A stretch of DNA of 64,000 bases from Marinobacter persicus (GCF_002934325.1 NZ_PTIV01000008.1:1-64000); one strand, 5' to 3'. Numbered from the stretch's first letter, positions 25,319 through 35,238 are shown. A program made the numbers and translations. Notes: generated from the sequence alone by a model not told the origin.

Positions 25319-28261
25319 ATGACTGATTCCCAGGCCAGTGCGAGTGCGTTTGGTTTCGGTATTCGCCGGCTGGTGCTGGTGGATTCCGCGGGGTTTTGTT
25401 ACGTGGAGATTCCGGTGGACAACCATGGGTTGATCCTGGGGCCCGGCAACCTCGGCAAATCCAGCCTCCTGAATTCGCTGCGCCTGTTCCTGCTACCGGA
25501 AAACAATTTCCGCAACAGCCGCAAGAAATTCGCCTTCCGCAATGCCAGTGCCGGCAACTTCTACACCAATGAGGAAAGCTACCAGCACTATTTCCCCAGT
25601 CAGTTCAGCTTCCTGATCATGGAGGCGGAAAATCCCGCCGGTGTGCACTGTCAGATTCTCTACCGGGATAGCAGCAGCCAGCTCAGTTACGGGCGCATGT
25701 TTGCTCCGGTTTCCTACGACCAGCTGCGGCCGCTGTTCTGGAGTGGCGACGATGCCGATGGTATTGGAGAGGCGGTACCGGAGCTGTCGTTCAAGAAGGT
25801 GTCCGAGGCGGTGAAAAAGCTGTCGAAAGAGACCCGTTTTGTGAGCGATCCGGCCAAACTGCGCACGTTGCTTTACAGCAGCGAGCTCATGAACGCCGAC
25901 GCCGTGCGTTATTCGGTCCTTCCCCTGGCCGAGGCGGATGAACGCCGGGTGCAGTCACTGCGAACCCTGATTTTGCTGTTGTTTGAAATGAAGGCTGACG
26001 ACCGGGCCATGGCCAACGCCGTGGCCAGTATTGTCGAGGCGGACAAGAAATTCGCCGATGACGCCTTTGATTTCAACATCGACGAATTTCTGGAACGTCA
26101 CGAGCAGCTAAAACAGCGCCAGGCCCGGTTGAACCGGATTGAGAAGGAGCGGGGCCGGTTTGAAAAACTGAACGGGGCCTATCAGAACTATCAGGCCCTG
26201 CTGCGCAGTCAGCACGAGTTTGCCGCCTTCCGGGACGGGCTGGCCAATGCCCTGGATACCGTTGGCCGGGAGCGTCGCCAGGCCGTGACGCAGTATCAGG
26301 AGCAGAATGAGGCACTGAAACACCTGGCACAGGCGCTCAAAAAGCTGGAACAGGAGTCCAAAGGCCTTGAGGGTGAGATCAAATCCGAGGCCCGCAACCT
26401 GAAAAAAGCCGAGCAGGACCAGCGCGACGGTGAGTTGCTGGCCTCCCAATACGGCGATATGAGCTTGCAGGAGATTGATGACATCCTGCAGGAGGAGCTG
26501 GAGCGCAAACTGGGGCACCTGGCCGCGCTGAAGAGTGCGGCCCAGGCGGAAATCCGGCTGGAGCAGATTGAGAGGAAACGCCAGGAGTTTGAAGCGAAAT
26601 TGCAGGCCCTGGCTGAGCGTGAAAGTCGCCAGCAATGGCAGTTGGCTCATCAGTTGGATGAGTCCGTGGTGGCTCCTTTGCGGGCGGTGGACCCCCGGTT
26701 GATGCTTGCCAGCCCAGGGCAGGCACTGGATGCGCAAACCCGCGAGACCATCACCGCCTTCGGCCAGTTGTTTTCGTCCACCGAGACGGGCTATGACTGG
26801 TTCGATACCGAATACGCGAGCCAGCCCGCCCGGGCTGAAGATTATCAGGCCCAAAGGCAGCGTATACAGGGCGAGCTCCACGCCCTGGAAAAGGAACGAT
26901 CCGAGCTGGCGACCGACGAGGGCCAGGAGCACGATCGGCCGCAGTTGATTGAACGCACGGACAAAGAAATTCGGGCGATTACCAAGGAACTGGATACGCT
27001 CAAGCGTTTCCCTGGGGCGGAGACCCGGCTGCGGGATGCCACGGCGGAAAAAGAGGCTGCCGAAGAGGCTCTTGCCAAGGTTCAGGAGCAAGGGAACCTG
27101 GAGCGGGAGCGGTTGGAAGCGGTGGAACAGAAAGCCGCCCGGGCCCGAGCGGAGAAAGACCGCATTGAGGAGCGGGAGCGGGAACTGACCCAGCTTAGCC
27201 GCAGCCTGCGCACGGTTGAGCATCGGTTCCAGTACCTGAAAAACACCCAGTGCGATCAGCCGCTGGCGGTGGACCAGGTGTCGGAGTCGGCCTTTGAGGA
27301 ACTGCAGGGCCGGCTGGATGAGCTGGAAAACCTGCGGCGCAGCATTCTTAACCACCTGAACCAGTTTGTCTTCCAGGGCCTCCTGGAGGATCGCGAGGAT
27401 GAATTACAGAAAGACAGCCCGGTCTCCTCGGCAATCCGTGAGGCTTTCAAGGCCCTCTCGGACCTGTTTGCCAGCATGACCGAGGAGTGGCGCGTGCACC
27501 ACGAACAGATTGAGGTGCACAATGAAACCGTGGCCAGTTACCGGCAGGCGCTGAAATCCAATCATGAGCACATCTCCCGCTTCGAAGCCCAGCTTAACCG
27601 GGAACTGGAGGGCGTTCGGATTAATGACCTGGTGGAAATCAGGGTGGATATCCACACTGATCCCAAATTCCGCAATCTCGTGGAAGAAGCCAACAATATC
27701 GACCCGTTTGGCAACGAACTGCAGTCTGATGCCTTCTACGATCGCCTGCGGGTGTTTGTGGCGGACTTCTTCGGCGAGCAGGGCGGTAGCAAGCACCTGA
27801 CCATGGACAAGGTGATCACCGGCATTTCCTATCGCACCCGCAAGGAAAACGCCACTGGCCTGGACACCAAGGGCCAGTCCACCTCCACAACTGCCCTGAT
27901 CAACCTGGAGCTGGTGTATCGCCTGCTCAAACGGGTGCTGTATCCCGGTGTGCAGCTGTCGTTCCCGTTGGTGCTGGATGAGCTGGCCAGTGTTGATGTC
28001 AGCCAGATGCCGGCTCTGCTCGATCGGCTGAGTCGGCAGGGCTTTAATCTGTTCTCGGCGGCCACCCACAGTGCCAGTGCCGAGATGATCTACCTGGTGG
28101 GCCGGCACCTGGAAGTTGGGCAGATGCGCACGGCACGCCCCTATAGCCCTCACCGCACTCTCGTGTTCTGGGGTGGCCCTGAAGGTTTTACCGATGGCGA
28201 AGCGGTGAGCCACTGGGTGGATCAGTCCCAGGACAGCCTGCTGGAGTCAGTGGATGAGTAA
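25319..28261 (+). CDS. MukB/MksB-like SMC ATPase
   Basis: A 980-residue SMC-type ATPase, shorter than MukB (about 1480) and similar to Mks-class proteins. Walker A is GPGNLGKS at 41-48. A long charged heptad-rich coiled coil spans about 240-760. The C-terminal head has a signature-like segment (STSTTALINLE, about 856) and Walker B FPLVLDELAS at about 881 with the catalytic glutamate. It heads a three-gene operon overlapping the kleisin-like gene by 8 bp. It should extrude or compact DNA with its two partners. There is no signal or membrane segment. Confidence 0.85.
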   Translation: MTDSQASASAFGFGIRRLVLVDSAGFCYVEIPVDNHGLILGPGNLGKSSLLNSLRLFLLPENNFRNSRKKFAFRNASAGNFYTNEESYQHYFPSQFSFLIMEAENPAGVHCQILYRDSSSQLSYGRMFAPVSYDQLRPLFWSGDDADGIGEAVPELSFKKVSEAVKKLSKETRFVSDPAKLRTLLYSSELMNADAVRYSVLPLAEADERRVQSLRTLILLLFEMKADDRAMANAVASIVEADKKFADDAFDFNIDEFLERHEQLKQRQARLNRIEKERGRFEKLNGAYQNYQALLRSQHEFAAFRDGLANALDTVGRERRQAVTQYQEQNEALKHLAQALKKLEQESKGLEGEIKSEARNLKKAEQDQRDGELLASQYGDMSLQEIDDILQEELERKLGHLAALKSAAQAEIRLEQIERKRQEFEAKLQALAERESRQQWQLAHQLDESVVAPLRAVDPRLMLASPGQALDAQTRETITAFGQLFSSTETGYDWFDTEYASQPARAEDYQAQRQRIQGELHALEKERSELATDEGQEHDRPQLIERTDKEIRAITKELDTLKRFPGAETRLRDATAEKEAAEEALAKVQEQGNLERERLEAVEQKAARARAEKDRIEERERELTQLSRSLRTVEHRFQYLKNTQCDQPLAVDQVSESAFEELQGRLDELENLRRSILNHLNQFVFQGLLEDREDELQKDSPVSSAIREAFKALSDLFASMTEEWRVHHEQIEVHNETVASYRQALKSNHEHISRFEAQLNRELEGVRINDLVEIRVDIHTDPKFRNLVEEANNIDPFGNELQSDAFYDRLRVFVADFFGEQGGSKHLTMDKVITGISYRTRKENATGLDTKGQSTSTTALINLELVYRLLKRVLYPGVQLSFPLVLDELASVDVSQMPALLDRLSRQGFNLFSAATHSASAEMIYLVGRHLEVGQMRTARPYSPHRTLVFWGGPEGFTDGEAVSHWVDQSQDSLLESVDE

Positions 28262-29678
28262 GCGTTTCAGCACGCTGGATACCACGCGCCTGCTGTTTGA
28301 ACATCCGAAGATCCTGTTTCGGCTGATCGAGCGGATGGATCGCAACGAGGCCCGCTACGTGCGCGAGAGCGATCTGGTGGCGGAGGTGATGGACTATTCG
28401 CGCCGCCTGGGCCGGGCCGACAAAGACCGGGTGCGTCTGGCTTTGAGCACCGATAATCTGTTTCGCAGTGGTCTGGTCATCGACATCATCAAGGCCGAAG
28501 GCGAGCGTCGCCTGGTGTTCCAGGACGCGTTGATTAATATGATGCGGGCCTGCAACGCGTCTTTGTACCAGGAGCTTACCGATGCAAGGCTTCGGGGGCA
28601 TCTGGTGACCCTGCGGGATGTCCGTGATCGGCTGGAGGTCAGCAGCTTCAGCGAATTTGATCCGGACTTTACCGAACTGCGGGATGACTTGAACGAGCGG
28701 GTCAGTCAGCTGATTGGCCTGCTGCGCCAGAATGTGATCCGCATGCAGACCATTTCCGGCCAACTGGCGGAGTTGTCCGGCGATGCCAGCCGGGCACCGG
28801 ACAGGTATCTGGAGTTTCGTCAGAACCTGTTTGATCAGATCGTGACCCTGTACGAGCGCCATATCAAGCCAACGCTGGTATTCCTTAACCCGGACACCCG
28901 GCTGCCCGACGGCAGCAACCTGTTCGACACCTTGGAAGCGATGGTGCGGTTGCTGGAAGCCAACGGTGATCACAGCCTGGCTGACCAGATTTTCCGTTCA
29001 GCGCTCAGCCTCAATGCGCTGTACAAGCCAATTCAGTCGGTGGCGCGGGAAGTGGAGCATTTTCTGCGTAAAACCCGCCAGGGCATGGTGCAGTACAACG
29101 CCATGGAGCATTTCTACAGCCAGTTGCGTTCCCTGAAGGACGACACTGAAACCCTGAGCCTACGCCGTAAGTGGCTGGAGGGCGGGGCGTTTGCCCGCAA
29201 CACGGGGTTCCTGGTGGGCTTGCGCGCGCAGCAGCGGCCCAAACACTACGCGTTCGGGCAATCGTCCAGTTACTACCAGTTACTGCTTAGCGAACTGGAT
29301 TTGCGACTGTCGGACATCCGTCGCCAGGACGAGGTGCCGGTATTGCAGGAAGTGTCTGGCAGTGGCCGAAATGCCCGCGTTGATGTCCAGCGCATTCGAC
29401 GGCTCTACGACTGGCTGGAGAGCCTGGAGCTGCGCCCGACTGAGGATCTGGTGCGCGAGCTGCATGGTCGTTTGGAAGGATTTATCCCCGGCTACCGCCC
29501 GCCGGACCTGCTTGCGTCGCTCAACCGCTTGGTGAACACGCCACCGCCGGGATACCAGGTGGTGACGACCAATCGCTTCCGTATTCTGGAAACCGACAGT
29601 ACCCTGCCGGAAGCCGGGGAACAGTTTGTCTACCGCAAGCGCCGCCTGGAACCACGAACCGAGGTAAACGATGACTGA
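28254..29678 (+). CDS. MksF-like kleisin subunit
   Basis: A 474-residue, largely alpha-helical cytosolic protein. The N-terminus (RLLFEHPKILFRLIERMDRN, then ESDLVAEVMDYSRRLGR) fits a winged-helix region like that of MukF/MksF/JetA subunits; the rest is helical (LDELNERVSQLIGLL-type stretches). The assignment rests mainly on position: between an SMC ATPase and an MksE-like protein, overlapping both. It would bridge the SMC heads. I cannot exclude a different SMC-associated family. Confidence 0.65.
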   Translation: MSKRFSTLDTTRLLFEHPKILFRLIERMDRNEARYVRESDLVAEVMDYSRRLGRADKDRVRLALSTDNLFRSGLVIDIIKAEGERRLVFQDALINMMRACNASLYQELTDARLRGHLVTLRDVRDRLEVSSFSEFDPDFTELRDDLNERVSQLIGLLRQNVIRMQTISGQLAELSGDASRAPDRYLEFRQNLFDQIVTLYERHIKPTLVFLNPDTRLPDGSNLFDTLEAMVRLLEANGDHSLADQIFRSALSLNALYKPIQSVAREVEHFLRKTRQGMVQYNAMEHFYSQLRSLKDDTETLSLRRKWLEGGAFARNTGFLVGLRAQQRPKHYAFGQSSSYYQLLLSELDLRLSDIRRQDEVPVLQEVSGSGRNARVDVQRIRRLYDWLESLELRPTEDLVRELHGRLEGFIPGYRPPDLLASLNRLVNTPPPGYQVVTTNRFRILETDSTLPEAGEQFVYRKRRLEPRTEVNDD

Positions 29679-30294
29679 AGCAACCGTGGCGACTGAGCCG
29701 GGTATCAATGCTGGCGAACCATCGATGACCAGCTTTGAGGATATTCTGCCGGCACAGAGTGCCGCGATCTATCGCGAATTCCAGGCCGGTCGTGTGATAG
29801 TCCGGGAGGTCTGGGACAGCAACCGTTCCGAGCTTGTGGCTAATCCCCAATACAACCTGCTGTACAACCATCTGGCGCATTTCCGCACGCTTTACGAGCA
29901 CCTGGGCAGCGAGTTGGTGTTTGATGAGAACGGAGCGTTCTTCTTTTTGAAGGAGAGCAGCGACAACGACAGCGAGGAGCACGACGAGAATGCCTTTCGG
30001 GTGCAGGTGGTGCTGTTGCTGATCGGTCGTTATTTCGCCCGAAGCGGCCGGGATCTCGATTATCTCGGGCGACCGGAAGCCGGACTAAACGAGCAGGACC
30101 TTCAGGCGCTGGCGGCCGACGAGGAATACCAGGATATCCTGCGGGCCGCCCGTTTTGAAAAAGGGCTGGCCGAAGCGCTGGATTATCTGGATAAACGAAA
30201 CCTGCTGTTCCGCGCCGGCGCGGAGCGTTATTTTTTGAGCTCTGCGGGCATGCATTTTCTGCACGAGCTGGTGCGCGAATACGAGCAGGGTTGA
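29671..30294 (+). CDS. MksE-like accessory subunit
   Basis: A 207-residue protein overlapping the previous gene by 8 bp. The middle segment NAFRVQVVLLLIGRYFARSG and the preceding GAFFFLKESSDND resemble the tandem winged-helix layout of MukE/MksE/JetB proteins, which bind kleisin and DNA. The C-terminal RYFLSSAGMHFLHELV is compatible with a second winged helix. No fourth (JetD-type nuclease) gene follows: the next gene is an oppositely oriented diguanylate cyclase. Confidence 0.65.
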   Translation: MTEATVATEPGINAGEPSMTSFEDILPAQSAAIYREFQAGRVIVREVWDSNRSELVANPQYNLLYNHLAHFRTLYEHLGSELVFDENGAFFFLKESSDNDSEEHDENAFRVQVVLLLIGRYFARSGRDLDYLGRPEAGLNEQDLQALAADEEYQDILRAARFEKGLAEALDYLDKRNLLFRAGAERYFLSSAGMHFLHELVREYEQG

Positions 30295-30296
30295 GT

Positions 30297-32153
30297 TCAG
30301 AAACAACCTCGGGCGCAGCCAACGTTGTTGCGCCCGCTGGCTTTGACGTTGTACATGGCGGCATCGGCGGCGTTCAGCAGGTCTACCGATGTAATGCCAT
30401 CAACGGGGTAGATGGCGACACCCACGGAGGCGCCGATATCCACCGTATGGCCTTGAATACTGAAAGGTTGGTTCAGTACGGCCACCAGCTTTTCGGCTAT
30501 CGGGCGGGCATCATCGGGGCTGCGTAATGGGCCGGAGATAATTTCGAATTCGTCGCCGCCCCGGCGGCCAACAAAGTCGTCCTCCCGCAGGCAGTTCTCC
30601 AGGCGTCTGGCGACGTTAATCAGTAGCTCATCCCCCGCCTGATGACCGTAGATGTCGTTAACGGGTTTGAAACGGTCAAGATCAAGAAACATCACGGCGA
30701 ATCGGGTGTCCGTGGGCTGGCACTGGTCGATTGTCTGGCGAAGGTGCTGCTCCAGGGCGGCCCGGTTGGGCAGGTTGGTGAGGTTGTCGAGGTGTGCCAT
30801 GCGACGGATCTGCGTTTCGGACTTTACCCGCTCGGTAATATTGGTAAAGGTCATGACGTAGTGCTGAATAACGCCCGTCGTATCGGCAATTGGCGACACC
30901 GTGACCAGGTACGGGGTTGTTTGCCCTTTGGCGGTTTCCAGCCAGACTTCGCCCTGCCACATCTTTTCCCGCGACAGGCGTTTACGCAGCCATTCAGTGA
31001 TTTCCTGCTCTGGCTTTTCGGTGATCAGGAAGTCACTCATCTTCATCCGCATGACCTTGCGTCCGGGTAAGCCGGTAATATCCAGAAACGCGGGGTTGGC
31101 GCGGATAATGTTGAGCGATGTGTCGGAAATCACCACGATTTCATGGGTGTGTTCAAACACCTGGTAGGCCAGGCGTAGTTCTTCCGAGGAACGGGCGATT
31201 TCCTCGGCCTGGCTGGTCAGGGTATGGGCCAGGGGTTTAAGGGAGCGTTTGACGAGCAATCCGGAAAGACCGGACAGGCCAAAGATGATGGACAGCGCTA
31301 TGATGGCTTCACGAAACACGCCGGAAAAGACATCCGACATGTCCGACCGTACGTGTACTTCCCAGTCATAGCCATCGAGGGGCCGAAGGAAACTTAACAC
31401 CTGGGTACCATCCGCCTCGGTAGCCATTATGTAGCCTTCGGAGTAGGTTTCCTGCAAAGGTTCACCTTCATGCAGGCAGCCTACCGGTGGGGTCAGCACC
31501 AACCGACCGGTGCCGGAGTCCAGGGCCAGGCGCTTGGTCTGGGCGTTATCCAGCAGGCAAACCTGAAAGCCGTCACCGGAATTGAACACGCGCAGAAACG
31601 GCTCCGGTGTGAACAACAGCATGTCGTAGCCGACTTGTGCGCCGCCGGTTTGTATCTTGCCGATAGTGTGCAACAGGGGTGTCGAAGAAGTGTTGTTTTC
31701 CAGCGAGTACTGTTTGATATCGAGGCCGGACAGGAGTGGCACTAGCCGTGGCAAACGGTCAGCCAAGGGGCCAATGCGAGCCACCTCATTGCCGGCGATG
31801 TCGTAACGAATGATTGCGGCAAGGTTGTCCATGCCCCGGGCGCCATCTCTGAGGCGTGGGTAAGTGAACGCCTGCAGGGCCTTCAGGCTGATGTGTCCCT
31901 GGGCGTATTCCCCCAGCATTCTGGCGAGTTCAGAGCGGCTGGCGGTTTGTCGGGCCAGATCCTGGTGCTGGTCAAGGATGGTGCGAATGCTTTCGGTCTT
32001 GGTGTTGGCGACATTGGTGGCCAACTGTTCGGTCAGGTTGTGGGTTTCTTTGATGAAGGGTATGGATACCGCGATAGCCACGACAATGCCGGTCAGAACC
32101 GCTGCAATCACTGCGCGGTTAACGATCTGGCGCCTCTGGTCGTGAATATCCAT
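30297..32153 (-). CDS. membrane-bound PAS-GGDEF diguanylate cyclase
   Basis: A 618-residue cyclase that would make cyclic di-GMP. TM1 (about 14-34), a periplasmic domain of about 250 residues (Cache-like), TM2 (about 283-305), a PAS domain (about 340-450, SDTSLNIIRANPAFLDITG) and GGDEF at about 555 (RRGGDEFEII). The product-inhibition I-site REDD lies five residues before the GGDEF core and is intact. It stands alone, convergent with the Mks-like operon only three bases away. Confidence 0.92.
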   Translation of the reverse strand: MDIHDQRRQIVNRAVIAAVLTGIVVAIAVSIPFIKETHNLTEQLATNVANTKTESIRTILDQHQDLARQTASRSELARMLGEYAQGHISLKALQAFTYPRLRDGARGMDNLAAIIRYDIAGNEVARIGPLADRLPRLVPLLSGLDIKQYSLENNTSSTPLLHTIGKIQTGGAQVGYDMLLFTPEPFLRVFNSGDGFQVCLLDNAQTKRLALDSGTGRLVLTPPVGCLHEGEPLQETYSEGYIMATEADGTQVLSFLRPLDGYDWEVHVRSDMSDVFSGVFREAIIALSIIFGLSGLSGLLVKRSLKPLAHTLTSQAEEIARSSEELRLAYQVFEHTHEIVVISDTSLNIIRANPAFLDITGLPGRKVMRMKMSDFLITEKPEQEITEWLRKRLSREKMWQGEVWLETAKGQTTPYLVTVSPIADTTGVIQHYVMTFTNITERVKSETQIRRMAHLDNLTNLPNRAALEQHLRQTIDQCQPTDTRFAVMFLDLDRFKPVNDIYGHQAGDELLINVARRLENCLREDDFVGRRGGDEFEIISGPLRSPDDARPIAEKLVAVLNQPFSIQGHTVDIGASVGVAIYPVDGITSVDLLNAADAAMYNVKASGRNNVGCARGCF

Positions 32154-32323
32154 ATAAAAAACTGTTTTATGCGACTGGTTGCAAAGCTCAAATTATAGTC
32201 TATTTAGCAATCGATAAGCCAATTTTGTCTAAAAAAGACTCATCTTAGCCAAAGGGCTTATAGATTGAGGCTGCCCACCCTCCTAGTATCCGCGACGAAA
32301 ATTCTCAAGCCGTGGATTCTCCT

Positions 32324-33799
32324 ATGTCTGAGCTGAACGCGAAGAACAGTTATCTTGCGCAACGGAAGCCAAGATCCGAGTTTGATACTCGTGAAGAATA
32401 TCTGGAGCACGAACTGCAAGTCATGGCGCCACGCCGCTGGCGGCCCAACCTCCCGTTCCGGGACTACAACTTTGAGTGGGAAGACTGGGTGCCTGCCATG
32501 GCCGCGACCATCGGTAAGGTGGTCATGGTTGCTGCTATCGTAGCAGCGTTTGCCACTCCGCTGGGCCTGTCCACAGAATTCGTGACCGAAAACGTCCGCT
32601 TCGAGCTGGTGATTGCTGGCCTCCTGTTCGTTATTCTGATTTCCGGTTTCCTGAACCCGACTGCTAACCTGGCCGGTACTCATGGCCCCCTGATTGCCAT
32701 GATTCCGCTGATTGTAGCGTCCGGCGGCCACCCCATGGCCCTCGGCATTATGGTGGGTGTTCTCGGCTTTATTCTGGGTATCACCAAGGGCGGTAGTCTG
32801 CTGACCAAACTGACCAGTAACGGCGTGGCCGGTGGCCTGCTGCTCTATTTGGGTTTTATTGGCGTGACCAGCCAGGTTAAGGCCCTGTTCAACTGGGCCG
32901 AAGGCTTTGACATGGGGTATCTGGCCTTCGTGGTGCTGATATTGACCATTGTTATGTACGCCTGGCTTGAGCATATCAGCAAGCGCTGGCTGGCGGTGCC
33001 GCTGGGCTGTTTGCTGGCCGGGGTGGTGGCTTTCGCCCTGGGGGCGCCGTTTGAATTCAGCACCGACCCCGGTTTTCCAATCGTGAACCCGGCCTGGTGG
33101 TGGGGTGAGGACACCGGCTGGCAGTTGGGTCTTCCGGACTTTCAGGCGTTCCTCGCCGTGGCTCCGTTTGCGGTTCTGGCAGTAGCCATGTGGTCCCCGG
33201 ACTTCCTGGGTCATCAGGTGTTCCAGAAGTTGAACTACCCGAAGAACAGCGACCGGGTCATCATGAACATTGATGACACCATGATTGGTGCCTCGGCACG
33301 ACAGGTTGTGGGTAGCGCTTTGGGTGGCGCCAACATTGCCTCTTCCTGGGGGACCTACATGGTACCGGCTGCCATTGCCAAGCGCCCGATTCCAGCCGGG
33401 GCGGTACTAACAGGTATTCTGTGCCTGGCCACAGCGCTGATTGGCTACCCGATGGATCTGGCGGTGTGGCCGCCGGTGCTGCGAGTTGCCTTGATCGTGG
33501 GTGTATTCCTGCCACTGCTGGAGGCGGGTATGCAGATGACACGCAAGGGTAAAACCACCGAGTCTGCCGCCATCGTCATTTTTGCCTCCTCCATGGTGAA
33601 CCCGGTGTTTGGCTGGTCGCTGACGGTACTGCTGGATAACCTGGGCCTGATTGGCAGCAAAGAGCGCAGTGCTGACCTGGGCCATACCGGCCGCTGGATC
33701 ATCCCTGGTATCGTATTTGCCGTGCTGTGCGTGGTAATGCTGGCCATCGGCATGTTCCCCGGTATTCCCGCGATGCTGGAAGCCTTCCGCGTCAATTAA
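32324..33799 (+). CDS. DUF3360-family permease
   Basis: A 491-residue polytopic inner-membrane protein with about 12 hydrophobic segments, for example KVVMVAAIVAAFATPLGL, FELVIAGLLFVILISGFL and LGIMVGVLGFILGI. GTHGPLIAMIPLIVASGGHP and DDTMIGASARQVVGSALGGANIASS resemble the substrate region of SulP/uracil-xanthine permease-like transporters; this matches DUF3360. The ATG at 32324 lacks a strong ribosome-binding site; a GTG four codons earlier is possible. The substrate is not known. The 170-bp upstream gap is AT-rich and holds a TAAGCC/GGCTTA inverted repeat. Confidence 0.85.
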   Translation: MSELNAKNSYLAQRKPRSEFDTREEYLEHELQVMAPRRWRPNLPFRDYNFEWEDWVPAMAATIGKVVMVAAIVAAFATPLGLSTEFVTENVRFELVIAGLLFVILISGFLNPTANLAGTHGPLIAMIPLIVASGGHPMALGIMVGVLGFILGITKGGSLLTKLTSNGVAGGLLLYLGFIGVTSQVKALFNWAEGFDMGYLAFVVLILTIVMYAWLEHISKRWLAVPLGCLLAGVVAFALGAPFEFSTDPGFPIVNPAWWWGEDTGWQLGLPDFQAFLAVAPFAVLAVAMWSPDFLGHQVFQKLNYPKNSDRVIMNIDDTMIGASARQVVGSALGGANIASSWGTYMVPAAIAKRPIPAGAVLTGILCLATALIGYPMDLAVWPPVLRVALIVGVFLPLLEAGMQMTRKGKTTESAAIVIFASSMVNPVFGWSLTVLLDNLGLIGSKERSADLGHTGRWIIPGIVFAVLCVVMLAIGMFPGIPAMLEAFRVN

Positions 33800-33812
33800 G
33801 CCTCTTCTGTTT

Positions 33813-33837
33813 GCCGGTGGGCGCTGTGCCCGCCGGC
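33813..33837. other. hairpin after the DUF3360 permease
   Basis: Arms GCCGGTGGGC and GCCCGCCGGC pair with one G-T wobble around the loop GCTGT. It lies directly after the permease stop and before the carboxylesterase gene. No T-run follows, so it may be a weak terminator or an RNA-stabilising stem. Confidence 0.5.
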
Positions 33838-33887
33838 CGACTGCTTCTGGTATCCTGTTGCCCTTTATTCAACAGTCGGAGCAGTCA

Positions 33888-34580
33888 ATGCCTTCTCTGG
33901 AATCCCTGATTATTGAAACCGGTCCCAACCCGGAAGCGTCTGTGATCTGGCTTCATGGCCTGGGTGCCAACGGCCACGATTTCGAACCCGTGGTGCCGGA
34001 ACTGGCCTTTGCCAAAAAGCGCGCCGTCCGCTTTATCTTTCCTCATGCCCCGGACCTTCCGGTAACCATCAACGGTGGTATGCGCATGCCCGCCTGGTAC
34101 GACATCCTGGCTTTGAACATTGATCGCCAGCTGGACGAGAAACAGCTGCGGGCGTCGGCCCAGGCCGTGGCAGAGCTGGTGGATCAGGAGCGGGAAAAAG
34201 GTATTGCGCCGGAGAACATCCTGGTGGGTGGTTTCTCCCAGGGCGGGGCGGTGGCTTATGAAGCGGCACTGAGCTACCCGGCGCCGCTGGCCGGTCTGTT
34301 TGCGTTGTCCACTTATTACGCCACGGCCGATAGCGTTCAGCGCTCGGAGGTGAACCAGAACCTACCGATTTTTGTAGGCCATGGCAGCCATGATCCCATG
34401 GTGCCGGAGGCTCTGGGTCAACGGGCGGTCGAGGTGTTGCAGGCGCAAGGCTATGCGCCCGAGTACCATCGCTATGGCATGGAACACAGCCTGTGCCTGG
34501 AAGAAATACGCGACATGGATGCGTTTTGTGAGCGGTGCCTGAGCGGGGAATGCCCTCACCGTGTGGATTCGCCAGGTTAG
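33888..34580 (+). CDS. carboxylesterase / phospholipase-type alpha/beta hydrolase
   Basis: A 230-residue esterase of the phospholipase/carboxylesterase family (Pfam Abhydrolase_2, like Pseudomonas esterase EstB). It has the oxyanion segment VIWLHGLGANGHDF, nucleophile elbow GGFSQGGA, acid residue in GHGSHDPMVP and catalytic His in YGMEHSL. The ATG at 33888 follows GGAGCAG at a suitable distance. It has no signal peptide and should be cytosolic. The gene stands alone downstream of the permease. Confidence 0.93.
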   Translation: MPSLESLIIETGPNPEASVIWLHGLGANGHDFEPVVPELAFAKKRAVRFIFPHAPDLPVTINGGMRMPAWYDILALNIDRQLDEKQLRASAQAVAELVDQEREKGIAPENILVGGFSQGGAVAYEAALSYPAPLAGLFALSTYYATADSVQRSEVNQNLPIFVGHGSHDPMVPEALGQRAVEVLQAQGYAPEYHRYGMEHSLCLEEIRDMDAFCERCLSGECPHRVDSPG

Positions 34581-34617
34581 GGCAGAGGCGCCCTGAACCT
34601 GGCGGAGCTGTCGGCCA

Positions 34618-35181
34618 TTAATCCTCAGCCGGACGATAGGTCACCACAAAGGCGCCGCGCAGATCCCCTTCTGAAAACCCGGTGGCCTGGTCCTGGGGAT
34701 AGAGTTCATTGATCTTTGCCTGCACGTCGGGCTTGATATCGCTGCCGTGGCAGTTCAGGCACAGCTTCTGGGTGGGAATGGCACTCATGTACTGAAATTC
34801 CGGCTGACCCACGGCGTCTGAAACCTGCCAGACCTCCACCGGTTTGCCATTCACCACTGGCTGCTTGTCCATCGCTTGTAGCTGCATTTCCTGCCAGTCA
34901 CTCGGCGCATTGTCGGGATTTCGCAGTTTCAGGCTGGTGCGGCCAATGTGCCAGTTGCCTTTGCTGTTCTGGGCGGCTATTTCCGGAGCCAGCGTATTAC
35001 AGGCAGCAATACCATTGACGACGCCGCCGTTTTCAATGGCTTGTTTCAGGGCCTGCTTTAACGAGCCACCAAAACTCTTCACCAGTGCGCGGGCCTCTTC
35101 GACCCGTTGATCAGCCGCCTGAGATAAGGCAGGTGCGGCGAATGCCGATGCCATCAGTATTGCCGTAAGCGCCTTTCTCAT
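34618..35181 (-). CDS. DUF3365 periplasmic c-type heme protein
   Basis: A 187-residue protein. A signal peptide ending ALSQAA is followed by a DUF3365/Tll0287-like domain. CLNCH is a single c-type heme attachment motif, so the mature protein should be a periplasmic monoheme cytochrome or heme sensor. The ATG at 35181 follows AAGGAGGAAG. The domain type is the one seen in the sensor part of the chemoreceptor at 23,591, where CLGCH occupies the same position relative to the end of the domain. No electron-transfer partner is nearby. Confidence 0.85.
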   Translation of the reverse strand: MRKALTAILMASAFAAPALSQAADQRVEEARALVKSFGGSLKQALKQAIENGGVVNGIAACNTLAPEIAAQNSKGNWHIGRTSLKLRNPDNAPSDWQEMQLQAMDKQPVVNGKPVEVWQVSDAVGQPEFQYMSAIPTQKLCLNCHGSDIKPDVQAKINELYPQDQATGFSEGDLRGAFVVTYRPAED

Positions 35182-35238
35182 TGAACTTCCTCCTTGCAAG
35201 AATTCAGGTTTCTATGTTTATAACATTATAGAACATAT

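Noticed and set aside
26108..27355. Long minus-strand open frame within the SMC gene
   Set aside because: It mirrors the coiled-coil-coding region; the protein shows only Leu/Gln/Gly-rich shadow composition and lacks a ribosome-binding site.
25319..30294. Wadjet (JetABCD) defence system
   Set aside because: SMC, kleisin-like and MukE-like genes are present, but no JetD-type nuclease follows; the next gene is a diguanylate cyclase on the other strand.
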